Shown: piece after piece, positions 18,562-26,338 of the stretch
Layout: each line of letters opens with the position of its first letter
Position numbering within the stretch: position 1 is the stretch's first letter
Assembly (NCBI RefSeq): GCF_013178945.1
Contig: NZ_JABFDM010000002.1
Location: 434,001 to 498,000, forward strand
DNA from: Bradyrhizobium aeschynomenes
Lineage (GTDB): Bacteria; Pseudomonadota; Alphaproteobacteria; Rhizobiales; Xanthobacteraceae
Length of the DNA: 64,000 nt
Direction of reading: 5' to 3'
Made by a program: the position numbers and the translations under genes
Notes under the pieces: generated by a model
Told to the model about the DNA's origin: nothing
The model's input: only the letters and a program-made list of their open reading frames with translations
Database searches by the model: none

Positions 18562-19947
18562 TCACGATGCCTTCTTGATCTTGAAGCTGGCGACATAGTC
18601 GTCCGGCTTGGTCGGATCGAACGGCTTGCCCATCACCGAGAACGACTTGTAGGAGTCCTTCGGCGGGGTGAGGCCCATGTCGGTCATGACCTTGCGGGTG
18701 TCGGTTGCGAGATAGATCTGCTCGGCGACGCTCTTGTAGTCGACGTCGCCCTTGATCTGCCCCCAGCGCTTCATCTGCGTGAGCATCCATACCGCGAAGG
18801 ACTGCCACGGGAAGGGATCGAAATCGACGCGCTTGGGATCCGTTTTCACGCCGCCGAGGCCGTCGGCATAGGTGCCGGTCAGAACCTGCTCCAGCACGGT
18901 CACCGGCGCGTTGATGTAGTTGGCCGGAGCGATGGCCTCGGCGATCTGCTTGCGGTTTTCGGCCTTGGACGCGTAGGCAGTGGCATCGACGATGGCGCGG
19001 GTCAGCGCGGCGAAGCTGTTGGGCGCCGTCGTAATGAATTCACGGCTGGCGGAAAAGCTGCAGCAGGGATGGCCGTCCCAGATCTCCTTGGACAGGACGT
19101 GCAGGAAACCGACGCCGTCATAGATGGCGCGCTGGCAGATGTTGTCGGGCGCGAGGAAACCGTCGATGTTGTCAGCCCTGAGATTGGCGACCATCTCCGG
19201 CGGCGGGACCGAGCGCAGCTGCACGTCGGTGTCCGGATCGATGCCGTGCTCGGCCAGGTAATAGCGCAGCAGGTAATTGTGCATCGAATAGTCGAACGGA
19301 ATGGCGAACTTCATGCCCTTCCAGTCCTTCGGGTTGCGCTTGTCCTTGTGCTTCATCGCAAGCGTAATGCCCTGCCCGTTGATGTTCTCGATTGCGGGCA
19401 CGGTGAACGGGATCGGCTGCGCCCCGAGGCCGAGCGAGATCGCGATCGGCATCGGCGCCAGCATGTGCGAGGCGTCGTATTCCTTGTTGATGGTCTTGTC
19501 GCGGATCACGGCCCAACCGGCGGTCTTGACGACCTCGACGTTCAGGCCGGCCTTTGAATAGAAGCCGAGCGGCGCGGCCATGATGATGGGCGTCGCGCAG
19601 GTGATCGGAATGAAGCCGACCTTGAGATCCTTCTTCTCCGGCGTGCCGGCCTCGGCGAAGGCTTCGGTCGCGGTCTTCAGCGGGAAGAACTGCGACACCG
19701 CCGCAAGCGCCGTTGCGGCGCCGACCGTCTTCAGGAACGCGCGCCGCGTGGTGACTTCGGGAAACACCGCGCGCAGCACCGCTGACGCGACGACGTTCTC
19801 GTAGCGCTTCTCGTGGGAGTCCGCGACCGGCTCACAGCGCAGCGCCAGCATGGCGTGCTCGTGTTCGGCCGGGCTCTGATGCTGGCCGCAGATACAACCG
19901 GCATTCACGCGTGAATCGGCATCGAACGGATCATCGAAAATCGACAT
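18562..19947 (-). CDS. NrtA/CmpA-type ABC transporter substrate-binding protein, Tat-exported
   Basis: A 461-residue binding protein. A twin-arginine motif TTRRAFLKT is at 66-74 with a hydrophobic stretch after it, so Tat export is likely. The mature part from about residue 100 (LKVGFIPITCATPIIMAAPLGFY) follows the nitrate/bicarbonate/cyanate-binding family. Unusually, about 65 residues precede the Tat motif and carry a Cys/His cluster (C18, C20, H23, H29, H31, C38). Clustering with cyanase suggests cyanate or a related anion as ligand. A hairpin separates it from the upstream rhodanese gene. Confidence 0.88.
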   Translation of the reverse strand: MSIFDDPFDADSRVNAGCICGQHQSPAEHEHAMLALRCEPVADSHEKRYENVVASAVLRAVFPEVTTRRAFLKTVGAATALAAVSQFFPLKTATEAFAEAGTPEKKDLKVGFIPITCATPIIMAAPLGFYSKAGLNVEVVKTAGWAVIRDKTINKEYDASHMLAPMPIAISLGLGAQPIPFTVPAIENINGQGITLAMKHKDKRNPKDWKGMKFAIPFDYSMHNYLLRYYLAEHGIDPDTDVQLRSVPPPEMVANLRADNIDGFLAPDNICQRAIYDGVGFLHVLSKEIWDGHPCCSFSASREFITTAPNSFAALTRAIVDATAYASKAENRKQIAEAIAPANYINAPVTVLEQVLTGTYADGLGGVKTDPKRVDFDPFPWQSFAVWMLTQMKRWGQIKGDVDYKSVAEQIYLATDTRKVMTDMGLTPPKDSYKSFSVMGKPFDPTKPDDYVASFKIKKAS

Positions 19948-19996
19948 GTGCTGCGCCCCTTTGTCACACCTGCGCTGTCAGCGCCTTCGAACTGCT

Positions 19997-20026
19997 CATC
20001 CGGCCGCATTTTTCAGCGGCCGGATG
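19997..20026. terminator. Hairpin between rhodanese and binding-protein genes
   Basis: catccggccgc and gcggccggatg form an 11-bp stem around an 8-base loop, between two minus-strand genes of the cluster. It may cause partial termination or protect one mRNA end, dividing the enzyme genes from the transporter genes. Confidence 0.5.
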
Positions 20027-20043
20027 TGCATCTCATGCAGCTT

Positions 20044-20919
20044 CTATGCCGCTTTGCTGGTCATCGCCGGCATCGGCAGACCTTCCTCGATCGGCAGCGA
20101 CGGATCGCGCGACCACTCGTTCCACGAGCCGAAGTACATGCGCACATCCTTGACGCCGGCATTCTTGAGCGCGAGGAACGTGTTCGAGGCGCGCGCGCCC
20201 TTGAAGCAATAGAGATAGACCGGCGTATCCACGGTGATGCCGACAGTGGCGCATTCGGCGAGGATTTCGTCCTTCGACTTGAAGCGCGGACCTTCGCCGG
20301 TCGGCTTCATCATACGGTACCATTCGAGCCAGACGGCACCGGGGATGCGGCCCTTGCGCGGGCAGAAATCCTTCCCGTAGGGCGAGGAGGAATCGCCGAT
20401 CCACTCGTCGACGTCGCGGACGTCGAGGATCGCGATCGCCGGATTGCCGACGGCAGCCAGCATTGCCTTGGCGTCGATCAGGATGCTGCCCGCCTCCGGC
20501 ACGATGGCGAACGAGGCCTTGGTCGGCGACGGCACATCGGTCGTCACCGGCTTGCCAGCCGCAACCCAGGCGTCGAAGCCGCCATGCAGCACCTTGACCT
20601 TGGGATAGCCGAGCATCGTGAGCAGGAAATAGCCGCGGCACGACTGCCCGAAACCGGAGTTCATCGACTGCTCGTAGACGACCGCCGTCTCGGCGCCCGA
20701 CAGTCCAGCAGCGCCGAAGGCGTCGGCAAATTTCGTCTTCAGCTCCGCGATGCCCTCCGGCGTCGACGTCGCCAGATAGGTGAAGATCTCATGGACGTTC
20801 ACGGCGCCGGGAAGATGTCCCGCAGCGTAGGCATCGGGATTGCGGGTGTCGATCACGACACACGGCTCGGTCTTGATGAACTCGGCGAGTTCGCCGGCAG
20901 TAATCAGAACGTCCGTCAT
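20044..20919 (-). CDS. Two-domain sulfurtransferase (rhodanese)
   Basis: A 291-residue thiosulfate/3-mercaptopyruvate sulfurtransferase. The N-terminal rhodanese domain (VVIDTRNPDAYAAGHLPGAVN) is non-catalytic. The C-terminal domain (about 150-285) holds the active cysteine in YLYCFKGARAS. The family moves sulfane sulfur from thiosulfate to cyanide (giving thiocyanate) or other acceptors. Its place beside cyanase, an OsmC protein and a flavoprotein fits handling of C-N-S compounds, but the acceptor is inferred. Confidence 0.9.
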   Translation of the reverse strand: MTDVLITAGELAEFIKTEPCVVIDTRNPDAYAAGHLPGAVNVHEIFTYLATSTPEGIAELKTKFADAFGAAGLSGAETAVVYEQSMNSGFGQSCRGYFLLTMLGYPKVKVLHGGFDAWVAAGKPVTTDVPSPTKASFAIVPEAGSILIDAKAMLAAVGNPAIAILDVRDVDEWIGDSSSPYGKDFCPRKGRIPGAVWLEWYRMMKPTGEGPRFKSKDEILAECATVGITVDTPVYLYCFKGARASNTFLALKNAGVKDVRMYFGSWNEWSRDPSLPIEEGLPMPAMTSKAA

Positions 20920-20968
20920 GGCAGGCCTCTCCTGGTTGGGATTTGTTGGTTTGCCGTTCTCGCCGGCG

Positions 20969-22090
20969 TCAGCCGTCGGCGAGCATCTTGCGGAGCTGCT
21001 TGGTCGCGGGAGTCACGATCGCGACGAAGTAGGCCTCGCGCAGGCGGCGTTCGGCGCGATTGCCCTTGAGATAGCCGCGGGCTCCGCAATGGAGCATCGC
21101 GGCATGCGCCGCAGCGACGCTGGCCTCGCCGGCACGCAGGCGCAGCGCGACGACCTTGCGCCAATAGGTCTCGTCGGTGTTGAACGGATCGCTGGCGAGC
21201 TCAGAAGTTTCCTTTGCGAGCTCGTCGGCGAGCGCATGGAAGTCGACCGGCTGCTGTGGCAGATAGCGGTTGACGTGGCCGAGCGGCGCCTCGACCTCCT
21301 GCATGATCTTGATGCAGTCCTTGATCAGCCCGAGCGCCATGCCGGCCTGCAGCAGGATGAAGCCGGCGCGGATCTTCTTGACGAAGGGCCCCGCGGGATC
21401 GGCCAGGATCAATTCGTCCGGCACGAACAGGTCGCGAAACTGGATGCCGTAGGTGCCGGTGCCGTCCATCGCCAGGAACGGCTGGCACGGTTGCAGGGTC
21501 ACCGCCGGGTCGGCGCAGTCGGCGACGAACATCACGATCTCGCCCGGCGCATCCTCGCGCTCGAAGATCGTGCCGAACATGTGGTCAGGCCCGAGATTGG
21601 AGACCCAAGGCAGCACGCCGCGCACGACGTAGCCGCCCTCGACCTTGCGCCCCTTCAGCTTGAGCTTCTCGATGCCGAAGAAGCTCTTCATCGGGTTGGA
21701 CAGACCGGTGCCGCCGAGCAGCCGGCCGCTCGCGGCGTCGTCGAGCAGGCGGTCGACGAGCGCCTGGTTGGTCGAGTTGGCGATGTACCAGACCAGCGTG
21801 TTCTGGCACCACGCCATGAAGGCAGAGGCGCCGCAGACCTCACCGATCGCGCCGATGGCGTCGATCGCGCAATTGAGATCCGCCGCACCATTCTCCGGCA
21901 GATGGCTGCTCCACGCGCCGACCTCGCCGAAGCGGCGAAGCACGTCGGCCGGATACACCGTCCCGGCGTCGATGCCAGAGGCCAGCGGCGCGAGCTCCTT
22001 GCGCGCGATCGCCGTGACCTGCTCCACGGTCGACGGCACGGGCATGACGCCCGCACCATCAACCGCCAGATGCTGTCCGAGTGAACCCAT
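20969..22090 (-). CDS. Acyl-CoA dehydrogenase-like flavoprotein
   Basis: A 373-residue member of the acyl-CoA dehydrogenase superfamily. Visible are the N-terminal helical domain with WSSHLPENGAADLN, a middle beta-domain (GTGLSNPMKSFFGIEKL, MDGTGTYGIQFRDLFVP), and a C-terminal four-helix bundle. The usual catalytic glutamate is not evident at the expected place. That fits the monooxygenase/desulfurisation-type (DszC/SfnB-like) branch better than beta-oxidation, though this is inference. It lies 49 bases upstream of the rhodanese start and 33 bases after the OsmC stop. Confidence 0.78.
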   Translation of the reverse strand: MGSLGQHLAVDGAGVMPVPSTVEQVTAIARKELAPLASGIDAGTVYPADVLRRFGEVGAWSSHLPENGAADLNCAIDAIGAIGEVCGASAFMAWCQNTLVWYIANSTNQALVDRLLDDAASGRLLGGTGLSNPMKSFFGIEKLKLKGRKVEGGYVVRGVLPWVSNLGPDHMFGTIFEREDAPGEIVMFVADCADPAVTLQPCQPFLAMDGTGTYGIQFRDLFVPDELILADPAGPFVKKIRAGFILLQAGMALGLIKDCIKIMQEVEAPLGHVNRYLPQQPVDFHALADELAKETSELASDPFNTDETYWRKVVALRLRAGEASVAAAHAAMLHCGARGYLKGNRAERRLREAYFVAIVTPATKQLRKMLADG

Positions 22091-22123
22091 AACGTCCTCC
22101 GCTGCCCTGGCCTTGAGGCCGCC

Positions 22124-22666
22124 TCAGATCCCGACCTCGAGATTGACCGGACGGGTGAAGGTGTTGGCGACCGGCGACCACTTCTTGACGTGATCGATCA
22201 GCGCCTTGACCTCCTCCTGCGGAATGCCCTCGCATTCCATGTCGACCTTGACGCGGACGTCGGTGAAGCCGACCGGCTTCTCGCTGACGTCGCCGGTGCC
22301 CCAGACCGCGGTGATGTTGAGATCGCCCTCGAGCTCCAGCTCGAGCTTGTTGACGATCCAGCCGCGATGCACGGCATTGGCGTGCAGGCCCACCGCCAGG
22401 CAGGAGCCGAGCGCGGCGAGCGAGGCCTCCGACGGATTCGGCGCGGTGTCGTCCCCGAGCAGCCCCGGCGGCTCGTCGACGATGTAGGGCGCGAGGTTGC
22501 GGATGTAGTTGGCGTGGCGGAACTTGCCCTCCGCCACGGTCTTGCACTTCAGGGTCTTGATGACCTTGGGGTTAGCCTTGCCGTTGACGATGAGCTGTTC
22601 GAGCCCGTTCTTGTCGATGGGTGCGAGGCAGCCCGTCAGGGCCGTCTTCTGAACCACAGCGGTCAT
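22124..22666 (-). CDS. OsmC family protein
   Basis: A 180-residue OsmC/Ohr-like protein. The first catalytic-type cysteine is in ALGSCLAVGLHANAVHRGW (about 88) and the second region is VDMECEGIPQEEV. The family reduces organic hydroperoxides or acts on persulfides. ATG 22666 has GGGAGAGAA immediately upstream; a longer frame to 22744 would run over the candidate operator and is rejected. It is the first gene of the minus-strand cluster ending in cynS. Confidence 0.88.
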   Translation of the reverse strand: MTAVVQKTALTGCLAPIDKNGLEQLIVNGKANPKVIKTLKCKTVAEGKFRHANYIRNLAPYIVDEPPGLLGDDTAPNPSEASLAALGSCLAVGLHANAVHRGWIVNKLELELEGDLNITAVWGTGDVSEKPVGFTDVRVKVDMECEGIPQEEVKALIDHVKKWSPVANTFTRPVNLEVGI

Positions 22667-22690
22667 CTCATTTCTCTCCCTGGGATCGAG

Positions 22691-22706
22691 GATACCGAAC
22701 GGTCTG
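22691..22706. promoter_or_regulatory. Candidate TetR operator
   Basis: gataccgaacggtctg is a near-palindrome (accg-aa-cggt core with agaccg-like flanks). It is 25 bases upstream of the OsmC start and in the gap shared with a divergent TetR gene. TetR proteins of this kind often bind AGACCG-NN-CGGTCT sites. The assignment rests on position and symmetry alone. Confidence 0.5.
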
Positions 22707-22908
22707 TTTCCTGCACGAAGCGTGCCAGCGCCCCAGGAATTCAAAAGGCGGAATGATCCTCGCGGTTTAGGCGATCGTGGCGAAAAGCGCCCACCCCGCG
22801 CCTGCCCAAGTGCGATGCAGAATGCTGCCGGCCGCGATCAAATTACGCGCAACGCTGCCTCGGCGGCATCGGCAGTCTTGCTGACTCACGCGCACAGCGA
22901 CTAAGCTC

Positions 22909-23595
22909 GTGCGCATGGGCAAGTCAGCTGCGGGCAAACAAATCGGCAAGAAGCAGGCGATCGCGCGGACGATCTCCGCCGGCGATGACGAATCCGCGCG
23001 GGGCCGGCTGCTCGGTGCAGCGACGCGGCTGTTCTGCAAGAACGGCATCAACGCCACCGGCATCGATGCCATCATCAGCGAGGCGGGCACGGCGAAGACC
23101 ACGCTCTACAAGCTGTTCGGATCGAAGACCGCGCTCGTCACCGCCGTGCTCGAAAGCGAGGGCAAGCAGTGGCGCGAGTGGTTCATTGCCGAGATGGAGA
23201 GCGGCGGCGGCGATGCCGAGACCAAGCTGGCGCGCATCTTCCCGGCGCTGAAGAGCTGGTTCAGCGAGGAACGCTTCTACGGCTGCCCCTTCATCAATGC
23301 GGTCGGCGAGCATGACAAGGACCAGAAGCAGTTCCGCACCATCGCGATGCGCCACAAGAAGGTAGTGCTGGCGCATATCGAGAAGCTTGCCCGGGACATG
23401 GGCGCCGTGGAGCCCGAGAGCTTCGCGCACCAATTGGCGCTTCTGATCGATGGCGCGATCGTCGCGGCGATGGTGTCGCGCAATCCGGAGGTCGCCGACA
23501 CGGCGGGCCTCGCCGCCAGTGCGCTGTTCGAGCCCGCGAAGCTGAAGGCGGGGAAGCGCGGCAGCAAGACGGATCCGCAGCTCGCCGCCGTCTGA
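22909..23595 (+). CDS. TetR family transcriptional regulator
   Basis: A 228-residue repressor. The helix-turn-helix is GINATGIDAIISEAGTAKTTLYKLFGSKTAL in essence, at about residues 46-78. The ligand domain has the RFYGCPFINAVGE motif seen in a TetR subgroup often sensing small electrophiles or amines. The start is GTG 22909 or ATG 22915, two codons later. It is divergent from the OsmC-to-cynS cluster and is the likely regulator of it; the ligand is unknown. Confidence 0.88.
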   Translation: MRMGKSAAGKQIGKKQAIARTISAGDDESARGRLLGAATRLFCKNGINATGIDAIISEAGTAKTTLYKLFGSKTALVTAVLESEGKQWREWFIAEMESGGGDAETKLARIFPALKSWFSEERFYGCPFINAVGEHDKDQKQFRTIAMRHKKVVLAHIEKLARDMGAVEPESFAHQLALLIDGAIVAAMVSRNPEVADTAGLAASALFEPAKLKAGKRGSKTDPQLAAV

Positions 23596-23608
23596 GCAGA
23601 CTTGCTCT

Positions 23609-23660
23609 TGCCTACTTCGTCTGCCTACTTCGTCTGCCTATTTCGTTTGCCTGTTTCGTC
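23609..23660. repeat. Four tandem 13-bp repeats
   Basis: The unit tgcctacttcgtc occurs twice exactly (23609-23634) and twice with one or two changes (23635-23660). It sits between the convergent ends of the tetR gene and the small downstream gene. Confidence 0.9.
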
Positions 23661-23666
23661 GTCGCG

Positions 23667-23891
23667 CTAGCGGAAGTAGTCGATCACCAGCTTCTGGTCG
23701 GCGTGGTCCGCGACGGCGCCATTCAGGCTTGCGTCGATCACGCGCCGGCAGGCTGCGACGGTTGCCTCATCGCCGAGCTCATTGGCCGCTTCGAGCACAT
23801 GCCAGGCCGCATCGACCGCCGCACGGTCCGCAGGCGCATCGCGACGAACGAGCCCTCGCCCACCGCGAGATTGGAATCCCATGCCATTCAT
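23667..23891 (-). CDS. Small hypothetical protein
   Basis: A 74-residue protein directly downstream of the DUF2336 gene. The ATG at 23891 has GAGGTGG upstream. A longer frame begins at a TTG overlapping the DUF2336 stop (23924), which would give 85 residues. The product is helical, with AAWHVLEAANELGDEATVAA followed by CRRVIDASL. No family recognised. Confidence 0.6.
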   Translation of the reverse strand: MNGMGFQSRGGRGLVRRDAPADRAAVDAAWHVLEAANELGDEATVAACRRVIDASLNGAVADHADQKLVIDYFR

Positions 23892-23920
23892 CCGCGACCA
23901 CCTCGTCCTTGGCTTCCCGG

Positions 23921-25033
23921 TCAATGCGCGAGCGCGCGCTGCTCGCGTCCGCCCTTGGCGGAGTTCTTGCGCGACTGATAGAAATCGATGACGCTGCGCG
24001 ACGCCTGCACGTCGAGCCGCGCATAGTCGCGCTCCAGGTCCTGCAGCTCGCCCGCCGTGATGCGGTGATCGCGCGCGCCGAGAAAGGCGAGCGCCATCGT
24101 CGTGTCCCAGCCGAAATGCAACGCCTTGGCCAGCATCAGCAGCATCTCGCGGTTGCGGTCGAACAGAGCCCGCTCGACGACGTCGACCGGAAGGCCCGAC
24201 AGCAGCGCGAGGCCGATCGTCACCTCCTCGACCTTGTGCGCGGTCGCATATCCGGCAATGCTGCTCTCGTGCAGATTGCCGAGGCGATGCTGGATCGAGA
24301 CAGTGCGCTTGGCGACGAAGTAGTTGCGTGAACCCGGGCCGAATTTCGATTGCAGGTCGCCCGCGATGTTGGCCACCGAGCTGTGGATCTCGCCGAGCAG
24401 CTCCGGCCGCTCCCCTGCCAGCCGCTTGCCGACGTCGTCCGAAGCCTTGGCGATCAGTTGCTGGAACAGGTGACGCGGGATGTCGAGCCGCCGGCCGAGG
24501 TGCTCGGCGAGGATCGAATCGTTCTCTGCCCGCTGCACCATGTGCAGGAAACCGGCACCGGAAAACTGTGCGCCGTGATTGCGCGCCACCGCCGTGGCGA
24601 CGTCCCGATTGCCGCGCGTCGCCAGCACGTCGGTGACCGCCGGGCTCAGCGTCTTGCGCTCGGCGATGGCGAGCAGATGCTCCTGGCTCTTGGTGCTGGC
24701 GTTCTCGACCAGCGTGGCATCGTCGAGACGTTCGGATTCGCGCAGCACCGGGCCGGCGACCCAGATCTCGTCATCGAAGGCGAGCTTGCGGATGACGCTG
24801 GCCGGTGAATATTCGATCCTGGCGAGACGATCAGCGAGTTTGGCACGCGCTTCGACCTCGATCTCATCGGCCAGCCGGCCGATGACCTCGCCGAAGGTGG
24901 CGATCTCCTCCTCGCAGTACCGTCCCGCGATCAGCAGGTCGGTCGCATGCCAGAGCGCGCGCTCCCGGCTGTCGGCGGTCCCCCGCGCGATCGCATCCTC
25001 GAGGTCCCGCAACACCGATCTGGTTTCGTTCAT
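23921..25033 (-). CDS. DUF2336 domain protein
   Basis: A 370-residue, almost wholly alpha-helical cytosolic protein of the DUF2336 family found in alphaproteobacteria. Recurrent LAxRLARIEYSP-like and VATAVARNHGAQFS-like helices suggest HEAT-like repeats. The C-terminal end KNSAKGGREQRALAH is basic. ATG 25033 is used; GTG 25048 is an alternative. Function unknown. Confidence 0.8.
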   Translation of the reverse strand: MNETRSVLRDLEDAIARGTADSRERALWHATDLLIAGRYCEEEIATFGEVIGRLADEIEVEARAKLADRLARIEYSPASVIRKLAFDDEIWVAGPVLRESERLDDATLVENASTKSQEHLLAIAERKTLSPAVTDVLATRGNRDVATAVARNHGAQFSGAGFLHMVQRAENDSILAEHLGRRLDIPRHLFQQLIAKASDDVGKRLAGERPELLGEIHSSVANIAGDLQSKFGPGSRNYFVAKRTVSIQHRLGNLHESSIAGYATAHKVEEVTIGLALLSGLPVDVVERALFDRNREMLLMLAKALHFGWDTTMALAFLGARDHRITAGELQDLERDYARLDVQASRSVIDFYQSRKNSAKGGREQRALAH

Positions 25034-25240
25034 GATGAAAGGCCGCACCGCTGCAAAGATGGAAGGGCAATGCGCAGATCATACCGTTCGAACCCGAGCG
25101 TTCCGTAACCCGCGCCGTGCGGATTTGACCGGGCATTTTCACTCAAATGCGCACGCGCGCGTTAAGCATGCGGCCGGCAATCAGGTCGCCGCGGGACTTG
25201 CCGGGCCTATTGTTCTTCCCGCGCGAGCGACGCATGACGC

Positions 25241-26086
25241 TTACGGCATGACACGGAGCGCGCGCGTCTCCGCCTCGGCGACCGACCGTTCGCGCGATGT
25301 CCAAGGACATTCGGCGACAGCCCGGTCGATCAATTGCATGGCGTCACGCTCGCGACTCTGGTCGAGCATCAGCTCGCCGGCGAAGAAGCTCGCCTCGCAA
25401 CGCCGTGCCTTGCGCCTGGCAGGAGCACCGCGATCTGCCGCCGCAAGCACAGCCTCTGCCGTCTCCTGCCCGAGGAAGAGGCGGACGATCGGTGCCGGCC
25501 ATTTGCTCATGTCGAGCCGCTTCGCGTGGTCGGCGAGCTCGCTCGGCAGGCCGGCGCGGCGGCGGGCCAGATCCAGCCACAGGGCCGCCTCGGCATTGTT
25601 GGGATCGATCTCGCTGAGCCATCTGAAGTCGTCCTGCGACTGCTCCAGGAGACCTGCCTGGAAGCTTGCGATGCCCAGCGCGCGATAGGCCTTCGCCCGG
25701 TAGCCGTTGCGGCCGAATGCCCGCCCGAAACCCGACCCCGGCTGCGGCTCGCTCTCGCGCAGATCAGGAGCCGCGCGATCGAATGCGGCAAGAAGACCGG
25801 CCGAGGACTGCTCGATGACGATCTTGTAGTCGTCGATCGCATGCTCGACATCTCCCTTGCTGAAGTAGGCGCCGGCACGCGCGAAACGGGCTTCGATCAC
25901 CTGCGGCGTCGCCGGCTTGCCGTGCTCGATCACGACGGTGCATCCAGCGATGCGCTCGTCGGCGCCGAGATCAGCCGCGGTCGTGCAACGCTTCGCGGCC
26001 GCTGCGTGGGCGCTTGCCGACAAGCCGAAGACCGAACCGATGATCAACGCACAACACAAAAACGAATGCCATCGTCGCGTAGCCAT
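25241..26086 (-). CDS. Secreted TPR-containing protein
   Basis: A 281-residue periplasmic protein with a signal peptide (about 1-29, cleavage near AHA-AA). Cysteines at about 34 and 49 probably form a disulfide (RCTTAADLGADERIAGC). Tetratricopeptide-like units follow (ARAGAYFSKGDVEHAIDDY and RALGIASFQAGLLEQSQDDF). The C-terminal Cys in AVAECPWTS resembles the family of rhizobial TPR proteins with paired cysteines. Role unknown. Confidence 0.75.
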   Translation of the reverse strand: MATRRWHSFLCCALIIGSVFGLSASAHAAAAKRCTTAADLGADERIAGCTVVIEHGKPATPQVIEARFARAGAYFSKGDVEHAIDDYKIVIEQSSAGLLAAFDRAAPDLRESEPQPGSGFGRAFGRNGYRAKAYRALGIASFQAGLLEQSQDDFRWLSEIDPNNAEAALWLDLARRRAGLPSELADHAKRLDMSKWPAPIVRLFLGQETAEAVLAAADRGAPARRKARRCEASFFAGELMLDQSRERDAMQLIDRAVAECPWTSRERSVAEAETRALRVMP

Positions 26087-26338
26087 GAACGCCCCCTTAG
26101 ATCTTGCTCTTTGTGCTGCGATCTAATCAGAACCGATCGGATGAGCCACAATCTGCAATTGCGTTCACCAAACATCGTTCAGCACGTGTAAACGGGATCG
26201 CAGACTCGGGCGAGCGGGCGCGAGATGAAGTTGCCAGGGCCGTGTGAGCCACGCGACAACTCAATCGACGATTGCGCGTGATGGACGGACGCGCGGAGCC
26301 CTTGGTAGCCGCCACGCGGCTCGCGATCAGCGGCTCGG

